Below are positions 22,123-32,566 of a DNA stretch of 41,480 nt, one piece after another. The notes beneath the pieces were generated by a model that did no database searches, was not told where the DNA came from, and saw only the letters and a list, made by a program, of their open reading frames with translations. Position numbers and translations under genes: made by a program. The DNA is from Cercozoa sp. M6MM (lineage: Eukaryota; Endomyxa: Ascetosporea). The DNA lies in NCBI GenBank assembly GCA_040357565.1, contig JBDODJ010000099.1. One strand, 5' to 3'. Position 1 is the stretch's first letter, and each line of letters opens with the position of its first letter.

Positions 22123-23770
22123 CTAGTTTGACTCGGGCTGAGACCGAGGATCGAGCTGCTTCAGCAAGTGCAGCCAATTGTGCTCGAGCAGGTGTAAGGC
22201 ATGCAGACCGCCGCCTTTTTCGCGACGGTGTTCGACATGCACACGCACGCCACTGCTCGCAATCTCGTCTGCTGTATAAACGATTGAGACCAAGGTGGTC
22301 ACAAGAAAGCATGCATCTCAAAACGCAGCACCAGCACGATGCTGCCGAATTCTATCGGCGAGATAATGCGAAACTTGAGGTGTGCGCAGAGCATCTCGCT
22401 GAAATGCACACCCCCAGTGGAGATTGCTAGCCATTAAAAGCACCGTAGGAGCGTGTGGTTTGTTTTACCTCCGCGTGGAGGAAGTAGAAACGCGTGTTGG
22501 CAGGAATAGCTTCGAACAGACTGGGGAAGAGGAGAAACGCAGAAATCGATCACAAACAACGAATAAAAACAAAAGAGAGTGATACGAGACACCGTCGATA
22601 AGCCAAGGACGGTTGAATGAGAGACGCTCCAACTGAATGGCCTGCTCGATTCCGGTCTCGTTTTCGCAGTGACTGGCAACGAGAACGCGTCGCAGCGCTT
22701 CCTTTCTGTCGTCGCAGGCCGCGCGGAACATGTGACCGTAGAAACCAGCGGCCACTACGTCAATTCCCTCCTGTCGCAGCTTCGCATCTCTGTCCCTGGC
22801 TGAGGACAAAGGAAGGGCACCCATACAAGTCAAGTACCTACTTCTCAAGTGAGAATCAAACACTCTACCGATGGACCTAGAGTACCCTGCTTGAGCATGG
22901 TGTAGTCGACCAGACCGAGAGCGTAGAAGGCTTTGAGAAGTACACCACCGTACCGCATGTGCCACCACAGCGACAGCGGGTATTCTTCTTGCGGTCCCTC
23001 TGTACATCCAAGGGGCATCATCAATTCTCCTCTATTCTACCAGCAGAAAGTACAAGAATTCACCAGCTGCAATGCACGCGACAGAGTCCACCGAACGCTG
23101 CCAGCGTGCGGCACATTCCATCTGAAACACAGCTCAGGCAGGTAAGTACATACATGATATATATATATATATATATCTATAAGGTACCGCATAGGGCCCG
23201 CCACTCGAAAATCCAACGATCGAAATCAACGCCTGCTGAGACACCTCCAGCACGTCCAGCAAATGCTCCACTTTCGCCGCGAAACTTTCACGTGAATGTT
23301 CCGTATTTTCCGCTGGGACTGAGGATAGTCCTGTTTGCGCCCCAATAGCCAGGATAGCCAGCCAAGATCTAAAGTAAAATGCAAAAAATACAAAGGTTTT
23401 AACTTACCGTAGCCAGGGCGATCGACCCCGAGAATACAAAACTGATGCTGCAGGTAGTAATGCTGACACTGAGGCACTGCGACCTCGAGTCGACTGCAGC
23501 CCATGCCATGAAAGTACAGCACTACGCGCACGGCCTCTTGAGGCGAGACACCGCATCGATGCACTCCGAGCGTACTTCCACTGCAACACACACAGGATTC
23601 GCACTTCTTTGCCTCTTTTTTAAATCACAGCCCAAGGCACTCATCGAGTGTGACGGCAAAGGAACCGCTATCGTCGTACACAGGCGACAAGTGACGATCC
23701 ACCAGTTCTGTATCAAGGGCGCTTGTATCATTGGTTCTTTTAAACGCAGTGGTGTATGTGTACCTCGCAT
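22123..23770 (-). CDS. Serine alpha/beta-hydrolase, complete catalytic triad
   Basis: Ten exons close in phase for 339 residues: 23770-23764, 23707-23641, 23580-23408, 23330-23188, 23121-23064, 22999-22886, 22799-22593, 22509-22469, 22398-22338, 22271-22123 (TAG). The first coding exon is only 7 bases (ATGCGAG). Family features in order: FAVTLDDGSTLGVHRCG, the oxyanion-side strand VVLYFHGMG, GVDRPGYGLS, nucleophile elbow GFSSGGPYA (Ser), a helical cap region (WWHMRYGGVLLKAFYALG), FYFLHAERD with the likely catalytic Asp, and GGGLHALHL with the likely catalytic His. There is no signal peptide, so it is probably cytosolic. The fold fits a general esterase, lipase or epoxide-hydrolase-like enzyme; the substrate is unknown. 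The start lies 152 bases from the CSTF2 start on the other strand. Confidence 0.9.
23156..23177. repeat. TA microsatellite in a hydrolase intron
   Basis: An (AT)n run of about 11 units lies in the intron that directly follows the nucleophile-elbow exon. Confidence 0.85.
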
Positions 23771-23922
23771 CTCGTAAGCAATCCACTGTCAAGCCCACAC
23801 TAGAATTACACAAAACTACAAAACTTGCAGAATGCTGATCAGGTGGCACTCCCTTAACAAAACTCTTATGGCGCTTTCACTCTGTCCCACGCTGACACGT
23901 AGAGTAACCAACCCAGTGTCCG
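23771..23922. promoter_or_regulatory. Shared upstream region, hydrolase / CSTF2 pair
   Basis: Only 152 bases separate the divergent start codons, so both promoters must be contained here or extend into the neighbour's first exons. No named element was recognised. Confidence 0.5.
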
Positions 23923-25361
23923 ATGCCACAACAAGACGTAGATCCGCGCACCGTCTACTGTAATGCCACTATGACTGCTGATTGTATTTTGCATTATTTG
24001 TATTTTCGCAGTGGCCAACATCTCCTATGAGGCCACCAAGAGCGATGTGATCGCTCTGTTTGAACAGTACTATCCAGTGGAGAGTTTTGACTTGGTACCC
24101 TCTCTTACCCGAACGGTTAACATGTCCGTCACGGTTACACTCAGATCAGGGATAGCTATGGCAAGCCGCGCGGATTCGGCTTCATGGTTTTCCGCAATCT
24201 CAGGTAAATTCTGAGCAAACTGCAGCGTGCGATAGTGCGGTGAAGCACCTTTAAACTCGTTTGGATTTGTTAGTGATGCGCGTGCAGCTGTTCGTGAACT
24301 CAATGGTAAAATTATGATCTCGTTCGCTTTCGAGTTGAGTTGGTGTTTGCTTCATGCCGCAACTTTCCTTTCTGCAGGTCGAATCGAGATCAATGGGCGT
24401 CCAGTTCGCGTGCAGCAACATGGCGGCGGTGGCAAAGCTTCCAGTCGAAGAGTATAACACTTTTTCTTTTCTAATTATAACTGGTAGGTTTGACTGTTAG
24501 ATTGTTGTGAATACGGGTAGGACCGTTCAAGGTCACCAGAGAAGCCCGTGCCAGTTTCGGGCACGCATAAGCAAGTGGACGCAGTCCAACAGGTGATGCA
24601 AGAAATGAGCGACGCCGACAAAGCCGAAGTTCTCACTCGAGCGCAACAGCTCGTAGCTTTTTTTTTTTTGCTTTCTCTTTATCTCCCGATATTATCTGTT
24701 TTTCTTGGTGTTGCACAGGTGAAACAGGATCCGAATGCTGCGCGAACTCTATTGCGACGCAATCCGGCACTTGCTCAAGTACTACGTTTGTGCTTGTTGT
24801 GTCTTGCATGTTTCATGTTTACGTGCTTTGGACTAGGCACTGCTGATGGCACTATCGGACCTGCAGATCCTGCAGCAGGGTCAAACGAGCCCGCTTCTGG
24901 TGCGGCACGCCGGTGCCACACCTCCACCGCCTCCCGTTCCGATTCAGCCTGTGCAGGTAGCCTCCTGCCTCCGATAACACATGCTTTTTGTGATGCGTAC
25001 CTTGTGAGCGCAGCAGCAGCCGCCTGTGCCGCCACCGGTGAGACCTGCGCCTCCGATGCCTGCGCCGGCGCCTCCTGCTGTTCCGATGACACCTGCCACC
25101 GTGCCGATCGCCGGTCTCACTCTCGAGGAATACAACATGTTGCCGCCACTCGTTCAGCAGAAGGTGAGCCAACTCAATGCGCAGCAGCAGGCCATCTTCG
25201 TTCGTGTCTGTCGCATGACGGCCGAAACTGTTCGGTATCGACTCTTTACCCCTCCCTTCGTTGCTTGCAGACTGCCTTGTTCTGCCTGCAGAAACATGCC
25301 GGAAGCGCAGCAGAACCAGATTGTCACGCTTCGCAAGACCTTCGGCTTGCCGGCACTCTGA
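23923..25361 (+). CDS. CSTF2: Cleavage stimulation factor 64 kDa subunit-like (CstF-64/Rna15)
   Basis: Ten exons close in phase for 295 residues: 23923-23959, 24012-24094, 24145-24203, 24274-24305, 24378-24451, 24521-24652, 24719-24778, 24837-24956, 25014-25234, 25292-25361. An N-terminal RRM has RNP2 (VYLANIS, near residue 12) and RNP1 (RGFGFMVF). A short RS-like link (DRSRSPEKP) leads to the hinge (VMQEMSDADKAEVLTRAQQL, then QDPNAARTLLRRNPALAQ), which in this family binds CstF-77 and symplekin. A Pro-rich stretch follows, then the C-terminal helical bundle (NMPEAQQNQIVTLRKTFGL). CstF-64 binds the GU-rich downstream element in pre-mRNA 3'-end cleavage. The protein is about half the length of the animal one, with no MEARA/G-type repeats. 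Confidence 0.9.
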
Positions 25362-25775
25362 GTGCCAGGCGGCCGCCTTCGTTTCCACCGCATTTCGGCC
25401 TGAAACCCAACGAACGCAAATTGGGTTCTGCTTTTCTGCTGAGTTCTAAGTCACATTATCATTTAGTACAATTATGTTCAGTAACGTTCGTGTGGATCTT
25501 AAAGCATTCAATCGAGAGGCTCCCTGTTCTGATTTGGAACGTCAAAGCTGCTGGGTGCACGCTGATAGCACTCATAGTAACTAAGCGTGATGTCAACAAA
25601 GTAAACCGGGGCTCGCCCTTTATTTCTAACGTAGAACCCGAATCGAACGCGGCGCGACGCCAGCGAACCAATCGAATCGAACGCCTGAAGGCACAGCTCC
25701 ACTCAGTGTCCAAAGCGTGCCGCTAAGCGAACTCATGCAGTAAGACGGGCTGCTTCAGCTGAGTTGGAAACGCGA
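25362..25775. other. Intergenic, convergent 3' ends of CSTF2 and the MAP kinase gene
   Basis: No supported gene in this 414-base stretch. Open frames exist on both strands but lack splice or start support. Confidence 0.5.
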
Positions 25776-28249
25776 CTACTCGTCGGCGAGAGGCACGCAG
25801 CGACTGCCAGGCAGAGGTACACCTGCACATACACATACCAACGTTAAAGGTGGCTACAATATCACACACGACCCAGGAGGCTACCGTTCTTGGCGTAAAC
25901 ATGCGGATTGTACACGCAGATCTCTTGCACGATGAGATCCCTCAACTCCTGCATTCAACACACGTCCGGTATAGCAGCGGAAAGGGGGGGGGGGGGTAGA
26001 GGGGAATACCTCGATCGGAATGTTGCGGTCCTCGAACTCGAACGGAATCGGCTCGTGGATCTGCTCCATCTCAGGGTCGCGCACGTCCGCCAGGTACGGG
26101 TGCACCAGTGCGCCTGCCAAAGAATACAAAGGGTACAAAGGGTACCAGGGGAGGGAGAGGTGTGAGATTACCATCAACATCGATACGTCGACGCGGGTCA
26201 AAGGTCAGAAGTTTTTCCAGCAAGTCATAGGCACGCTCGTCGCAGGCTACAGCAGTCAGTCACACTTACCCCTTTCTTCCCCTCAGGTTAAACCACTTCC
26301 CCTGCACTTTTTTACCAGGATAGACCTCGCTCCAAGGACGACGCGGTCGCGGTCGCTTGCGTCGAATGTAGGACTGTACACACACACGTTAGGTAACACA
26401 CCCCTTTAACTAAAATCGAATGTATAGGGAGGTACCCTTGCTTTAACACCCAGGAAGGAGATCTCATCGTCTGATGGTGTGCCTGTACCAGGGAGGAGGG
26501 GATAAAGGGATGAGTATCCAGGAGAGGGAGATCAGACTCACCCAGTATGTCAAAGATGACGTCGAGCTGATCGCGTCGCGACGACGACGCATCCGGGTCC
26601 TGACTGAGCGGGAAGCACGCGCCGCCCGGGAACTACTCCAAGGTACGGGTAGTAAGAGGGAGGTACACGTGCGTACTACGGCGGTAGCACAACACTACCA
26701 AAGGCTCGCGCAGTGCCGGATCGGGCAGACACGTCTGTTGCATGGCGAGCAGTTCCCCGAGAATACATCTAACACACGGAGCATGCATGATGGGGGGGGG
26801 GGCATTAGGGACATGGAAGCGGTAAAGGCTACCCAACACTCCACATATCCACCGCCGTGTCGTAGTTCTTGTCGAGTACAATCACTTCCGGTGCACGGTA
26901 CCACCTGGGGAGGGGGTAAGGGGGTAAAAGGGTAAAGTACGCAGAAAGCTACCTCGTGACAACGTGTTTCGTCAGTTGCCGCTGCAGCGACGGCATCGAC
27001 TCCTCTGTCACACACACATCTTTTTCTTTTACTTCCTCTACTCTCCAGTTGTGCTGTACCTTCGTGATCTTCCTCTTGCTGTTCGCGCTGCATACGGAGG
27101 GGGGTAAGTAGGATAGAAGAGGGTACGGGGGGGGGGGGCAAAATGGGAAGAAGCAACGTGTACTTGCAGCTGCTCGATGATGCGCTGCTCCTCGAGCTGC
27201 TGCGACGACTGCGACGCCGACGGCGATGAATTCAGTCCGCGTGACAACCCGAAATCGCAGATCTACCGAACACACCCAGAAATCCCTTATTTTGTTTGAT
27301 TGCTTAAAAGAAAGAGACCTTGACGGTGCAGTTCTCGTTGACGAGAATGTTGGCAGGCTTCATGTCGCGGTGCACGATGCCGGAGGAGTGCATGTACTTG
27401 AGACCAAGCAGCATCTGGTACAGCATGTACTGCACGTGCAGGTTGCCAAAAAACTGCGCAGACGTGATCAGTTTCGACAGGTCCGTGTCGACGAACTCAA
27501 ACACCATGAACAGTCTGCGGGGGTAAGGAAGCAAAAGGTTAAAGGAAGGTAACAGAGGGGTAGGGGGATAAAACTACGTGTTAAAAGTGGCCAGATCGGC
27601 CGGTGGCAACAAATCGAGCATGGACACGATGCACTCGTGATCTCGCATCAGTCGCAGAATGCGCATCTCACTACGCACATACTCACTCACAAGAGTCTTC
27701 CAATTTAAGTGTCTACTCAAACAGGGCTACCGAAGCAATCGTTTCGCGTCCACTTCGTTCAGAAAGACATTCGGCACCTTCTTGATGGCCACTCGCATGC
27801 CTGAGCTCACACTCGCATGCACCAAGTCAGTGAAAGTAAAGGGTAAATAGTGTACCATCCGAGATGCGAACAGCCTCAGCAACGTGGCCATAGCTGCCAT
27901 GTCCGAGGTACCGCTTGAAACGGTATTTTCCACACAGCATCTGCGGGATCAAGAGTGAAACTCATCGAAAGCAAAGCGGTCAAGTTTTGGGGTCACCTCA
28001 TCCGTGAACTCCGAGTAACCACGCTGCATATGGTGCGCCAGCGACGCACCTGCTTCACAGAGCAAATATCAGACTCACCAAATCTGTAGCACTACCTTTT
28101 GACACTTTAAAAACGCACCTGCATCGCCAAAACGCGGCGATGCGATCGGCGTCATTCCGCCCGGCTGCAGAAAAACCAAAAATCGTAAAAAATGGCGTCA
28201 TCGTCTCTGGTGACAGCCACGGGAAATTGGGGCTTACCTGGGGTGGCAT
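25776..28249 (-). CDS. Atypical MAP kinase with T-K-H activation motif
   Basis: Eighteen exons close in phase from ATG 28249 to TAG 25776, for about 467 residues; the first exon is 12 bases (MPPQ). Kinase landmarks in order: glycine loop [10 protein letters not shown] (27940-27856), VAIKK Lys (27800-27731), catalytic loop [19 protein letters not shown] (27262-27164), [44 protein letters not shown] and [20 protein letters not shown]. The WYRAPE, GTP and C-terminal segments mark it as a MAP kinase. Where MAP kinases have T-x-Y this protein has TKH, after a long activation-loop insert (about 60-70 residues from DFG). The Plasmodium MAP2 class has TSH in a near-identical setting. The acceptor of the exon at 27074-26953 is ambiguous, but its TKH end is not. 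Catalytic residues look intact. Confidence 0.95.
25987..27580 (-). repeat. C-rich (coding-strand) intron tracts of the MAP kinase gene
   Basis: Several introns here, read on the coding strand, contain runs such as CCCCCTACC and TTTACCCC (near 25987-26005, 26130-26157, 26798-26806, 26910-26935, 27105-27140, 27520-27570). The C-rich strand is always the sense strand of the gene, consistent with use as pyrimidine tracts. Confidence 0.6.
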
Positions 28250-28598
28250 ATGGGATCTAGACACTCCTGCACAAGCCTGCTTCCCCCGTGACCTCAGAAA
28301 CAGAAGCGGCTAGGCGTCAGGTGTTGAGGCGACGACGGCCTGATGTACTATTTCCCGCACACGGGATAATAATACGCTATCAACTGTAGCGGGAGCGTAC
28401 TGCACAATGCTAGTCACAGTCGAATTCAGGTCAAACAGCGATCGCTGCTCCTTGGGCTCCGCGGACAGCGTTTGATTATTGAGCCGACAAATAATGGTCT
28501 GTTTTGGGCTCAGAAAAAATATGGTACTGTATAACAGTACTGTAATTCCTGTGTTCGCATTACAGGCCAGCGTGTGTGCGCACAGAAGAGCAGCTTTC
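28250..28598. promoter_or_regulatory. Shared upstream region, MAP kinase / DDX27 pair
   Basis: This 349-base gap separates the divergent start codons. An inverted pair GTACTGT...ACAGTAC lies near 28522-28542. No coding sequence is supported. Confidence 0.45.
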
Positions 28599-31500
28599 AT
28601 GTCGCGACTCCTGGGGACGCTGGACGAAGCGGAGGACATTCCGCTGGAGGTCAGCAGCGATGAGGGTGCACATCTATTTGTTTGTTTTTTTTTTGCCAGT
28701 GAAGCACCGTAGTTGACACGTGGGTCGATCCTCTTGTGTGTTCTGAGCAGAGGAGTTTAACTCTGACTTGGAGGCGTACGAGGTGCGTGAGAAACGTGCC
28801 AAGCAGGACCTAAAGCAGGATGCCGATGATGACTTCTTTGATGGCCTCGATGCTGACCACGAGAAACGCCAGGATGTGACGCGATCCGACAAGACAGTCG
28901 AAGCTGAGTCCGAGTCTCAACAGGAACAGGAAGGACCTGCTGAGATCTTCACATCGATCAAGCAGAAGGTTGCGAAGCTTGCACAGAAGGTTAGTTCTTT
29001 AAAGCACTCACACAGTTGCAACCCTCCGCGCGGAAGGTTTTCAATATCTGTGCAGGAAGAAACGTCTCTTGCTACCGAAGAGAGTGAGGCAGCCTCAGAA
29101 GAGACTCAACGACGCGAGAATGAACTTGCAGAGGTTCGCAAGGCGCGTCGACGCGCTGCCAAAACCGTGCGTTGCGTTTCTCGAGTTTTTTTTTTTTTTG
29201 TGTTTTCGTGCTTTTGGTGTGTTTTGTCAAAGTGGAAAAAACCTGATGTACCACAGACCACATGGTCGGCTCTCGCACTCTGTCCGGCACTTCTGAAGGC
29301 GATTCGTGACCAGGGCTTCCTGCGTCCCACTCCGGTAGTGCTTAGTACTTGTGTAGATTGTCTCTGGTGGATTCTTCATTTTGCGTGTTCTGGGACAGGT
29401 GCAAGCTGCTGCGATTCCGCGTGTCTTGGAAGGCAACGTAAGTTTCGTTTTGAGCCTTCTCACTGTGTGTATCTTACTGGTGCTTGACTGATGCTTGACT
29501 GGTGTTTGATTAACAGAGGGACGTTGTTGCGCACGCTGTCACTGGCAGTGGCAAGACCGCCGCCTTTGTGCTCCCGGTGCTGGAGCGCTTGTTGCGTGCT
29601 GATCCGCAGGGCAGGTGACTTTACCCCTCCTTCCACCCCGCCTGTTTGTTCCTCTATACGTCACTTTTTATTGGAGCAGACTACAAATGACGCGCTGTCT
29701 GATTGTACTGCCGACGCGAGAACTGGCGGCGCAGTGTTGCGATGTGGTACGCTTTCTTTGTGTATATTTGTGTATGTGTCTATGTATGTGTATATTTGTG
29801 TATGTATATGTATATTTGTGTATGTGTCTATGTATGTGTTAGATCACGTCGCTGGCCAAATATACGAAGCTGCAGTCTGCACTTGTGGTAGTCTTTACCC
29901 CCCCCCCCCCCCGTTTACCCCTAATATGACCCTCCTTTACCCTCTTCCCCCTGTGCAGGTGGGCGGTCTCTCGATGCAGCAGCAGGCAGCACAGCTGAGG
30001 CAGCGACCTGCCATTGTTGTTGGCACGCCGGGTCGACTGATCGACCACCTGCGCAACACTGTAGTCTGGCCTGTTTTATCCCCCTTTACCCACTTACCCC
30101 CTCCGCCCCACACAGGAAGGTTTTGATTGCGACGATGTGGCGCACCTCGTTCTCGACGAAGCCGATCGTCTTCTCGCTATGGTATGAGACTTTTGGTGTG
30201 GGGAAGTAAGGGGTATAGACACCTCGTGTGCTCGCAGGGTTTCGCCAAGGAGCTGCAGGAATTGCTGCGCCACCTTCCGCGCGGACGGCAGAACCTTTTG
30301 TTTTCAGCAACGATCACTAGAGAGGTCGAGGCGCTCGCCAAGCAGGCGCTGCAGGATGCCGTGCTTGTCAAGGTGCAAATCCTTTTTTATTTCCTCCCCA
30401 GCACAGTACGCATGTGTGATCAGGTCGATGCCTTGTACGACGTGGCCGACGCTTTAACGCAAGAGGTAGGGGCTACAGGGGGGTAGGGGGTAAAGATACT
30501 TCTGTCTGTGTAGGTCGTGCGTGTCAAGTTGCCAGAGGAGAAGGTGACGTCGTCGCACATCATGGGCCGCCAGGAACAGGTAACTCTACCCTTTACCCTT
30601 TACCCCTGTTACCCCTGTTCCCCCTGTTTCCCCCCTCCCCCAGGTGATTCGCGAGGCCACTGCTTTGGCGCTGGTGCGGCATCCCAACGCTGGCTACTCG
30701 CGTCGCACCATCGTGTTCTGTCCTACCAAGGCTGCTTGCGTACCTTTGTCCCTACCCCTTCACCGCCCTTTATCCTCCACCCCTTAGCGTACTTTATTCC
30801 TTGTTATCTACCTAGCACCGCTTGGCGATCTTGTTTGAAATGGCGGGTCTCAAGGCGGCCGAATTGCATGGTAGATTCCCCTGCCCCTTCACCCTCTACC
30901 CCTACCCTCTTGCGTAGGCGCTTTGACGCAGCAGATGCGTCTAGATGCCGTTCGTGCTTTCGATCGTGCCGAGGCGGATTTCTTGTAGGCATACTTTTAC
31001 ACCCCCCCCCCCTCTTTGACCCTTACCCCCTTACCCCCGTCCCAGGCTCTGCACGGACGTGGCGGCCCGTGGCCTCGACCTGCCCGGTGTGCACGCGGTA
31101 GTGTCCATGGTGATGCCGCGCGAGATCACTGTACGTCCTCTGTTACCCCCCCCCCCCACCACCTGTACTACTGTTGCATGCAGACCTACATTCATCGTGC
31201 CGGTCGTACTGCTCGTGCTGGTATGTAACCCTTACTCCCATCCCTCTGCCCTTTACCCCCTTTGCCCCCTTTGCCCCCGTTACCCCTTTGCCCTCTTTAC
31301 CCCTTGCCTCCTTTGCCCCCTTTACCCCCTTTACCCCCTTTACCCCTAGGTCTGCGCGGCAAAAGCTGCGTCATCATTGGCGATCGGCAGGCACACGAGC
31401 GCAAGCACCTCAAGCAGCTGCTCAAGACGGCCAAGTCGCCGATCCAGGTGCGCAAGATTCCGGGCAAGGTGCTGCAGCAGAACGCCGCCTGGGTCAAGTC

Positions 31501-32566
31501 CAACGAGGCCGTGAGTTTCTCACCCCCGACCCCCTTACCCCGACCCCCTTACCCCCTCCCGGTGTCTGCGCAGAACGTGAAGGAGGTGCTACAGATGGAG
31601 CGACTCGAGAAGCAGCTGCAGCGAGCCGAAATGGAGGCTCTCAAGGCGCAGAACATGATCGAACACAAGGTGCATTTCTCTTGTGTTTTTGTTGTTGTTG
31701 TTTCTGTGTGAAAAACAACAACATGTACTCTCGTGACATGTGTAGGACGAGATTCTTTCGCGTCCCAAACGCACCTGGTTCCAGAATGCCAAGGAGATCC
31801 GCGAGGACAAACAGGTACCAGAGGGGTAAAGGGGGATAAGGGGTAAAGGAGGGTAAAACACTGTACCAACGCAGAAGCGCCGCGACTCTCGCCACGTGAC
31901 CGAAAGCGTCGCCTCGGAAGTCGCCGGACTGACCGCCAAAAGCACCGGCACCTCGCGGCCGTCCAAGCGACCCGAGCAAGACGCCGGTGAGTTTTACCCT
32001 CCCCCATGTTACCCTCCCCATGTACCTCCCTGTTACCGACAACTATGGGCGCAGACAAGTACTCGTACAAGGAGCTGTGGCAGCGCGAGGCGCGTGACAT
32101 TGCCTTCCTGGCACCCGAGAAAAGCAAGAAGCCGAAGCGACCGCGTGTCGATGTCGAGGCTGCCTTGGACGCCGAGTTCGATCCAGGTACTGCCTTACCC
32201 TCCCCCCTCCCCCCAGGGTTAACAAAAGGAAGTGCATGTGTCGTAGCCACTGCCGAACCGGCCAGCAAGCGTTTCCAGCGAGCCGAAAGAAACCGCTTCG
32301 ACAACAAAAAGACGCGAAACGTCGAAGCTCTCGACGAGGTAGAAGAGCCTTCTCCCGCTGTATGCTCCCCTACCCCCCGGAGTACAGGACGAAGTGCTGC
32401 GGTTCGATGCGGCCGAACTGGCGCAGATCGCGAAGCGTGCGCGACAGTGCGTTTCTGCTTGTGTCTGTGTGACTGTGTGGACGATCCCTTCATCTTGTGC
32501 CTACGCAGGAAGCAGAAGGGAAGCGGTGCTTTCAAGAGCAAGAAGCGCTACCGACGACGCAAGTAG
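28599..32566 (+). CDS. DDX27: DDX27/Drs1 DEAD-box RNA helicase
   Basis: Twenty-six exons close in phase from ATG 28599 to TAG 32566, for 765 residues (human about 796). An acidic N-terminus ([15 protein letters not shown]) precedes the Q-motif (RPTPVQ, 29334/29399), motif I AVTGSGKT (29517-29614), Ia [24 protein letters not shown] (30116-30181), [30 protein letters not shown] (31046-31130) and [12 protein letters not shown] (31184-31220). After the helicase core come a coiled coil ([19 protein letters not shown]), the [10 protein letters not shown] block and a basic tail ([10 protein letters not shown]). This order is diagnostic of DDX27/Drs1, a nucleolar helicase for 60S pre-rRNA processing. 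Introns 13-19 are filled with C-rich TTTACCCC-type sequence, including a 129-base one at 31221-31349. All helicase motifs are intact. Confidence 0.98.
29752..29840. repeat. Imperfect TATGTGTx repeat in a DDX27 intron
   Basis: Repeats of TGTATATTTGTGTATG and TGTCTATGTATGTG units fill the intron between the exon carrying PTRELAAQ and the next one. Confidence 0.85.

Noticed and set aside
22299-22320. Early stop for the alpha/beta-hydrolase on the minus strand
   Set aside because: Using the donor at 22338 and the acceptor before 22271 removes it and adds the exon that carries the expected catalytic His, with matching phase.
26949-27275. Alternative MAP kinase frame ending ...DETRCHE before RWYRAPE
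   Set aside because: That frame ends in phase 0 and cannot join the RWYRAPE exon. The frame ending in LTKHVVT joins in phase.
31549-32541. 330-codon minus-strand open frame opposite the end of DDX27
   Set aside because: It crosses several well-supported DDX27 exons and introns on the other strand and resembles no family.
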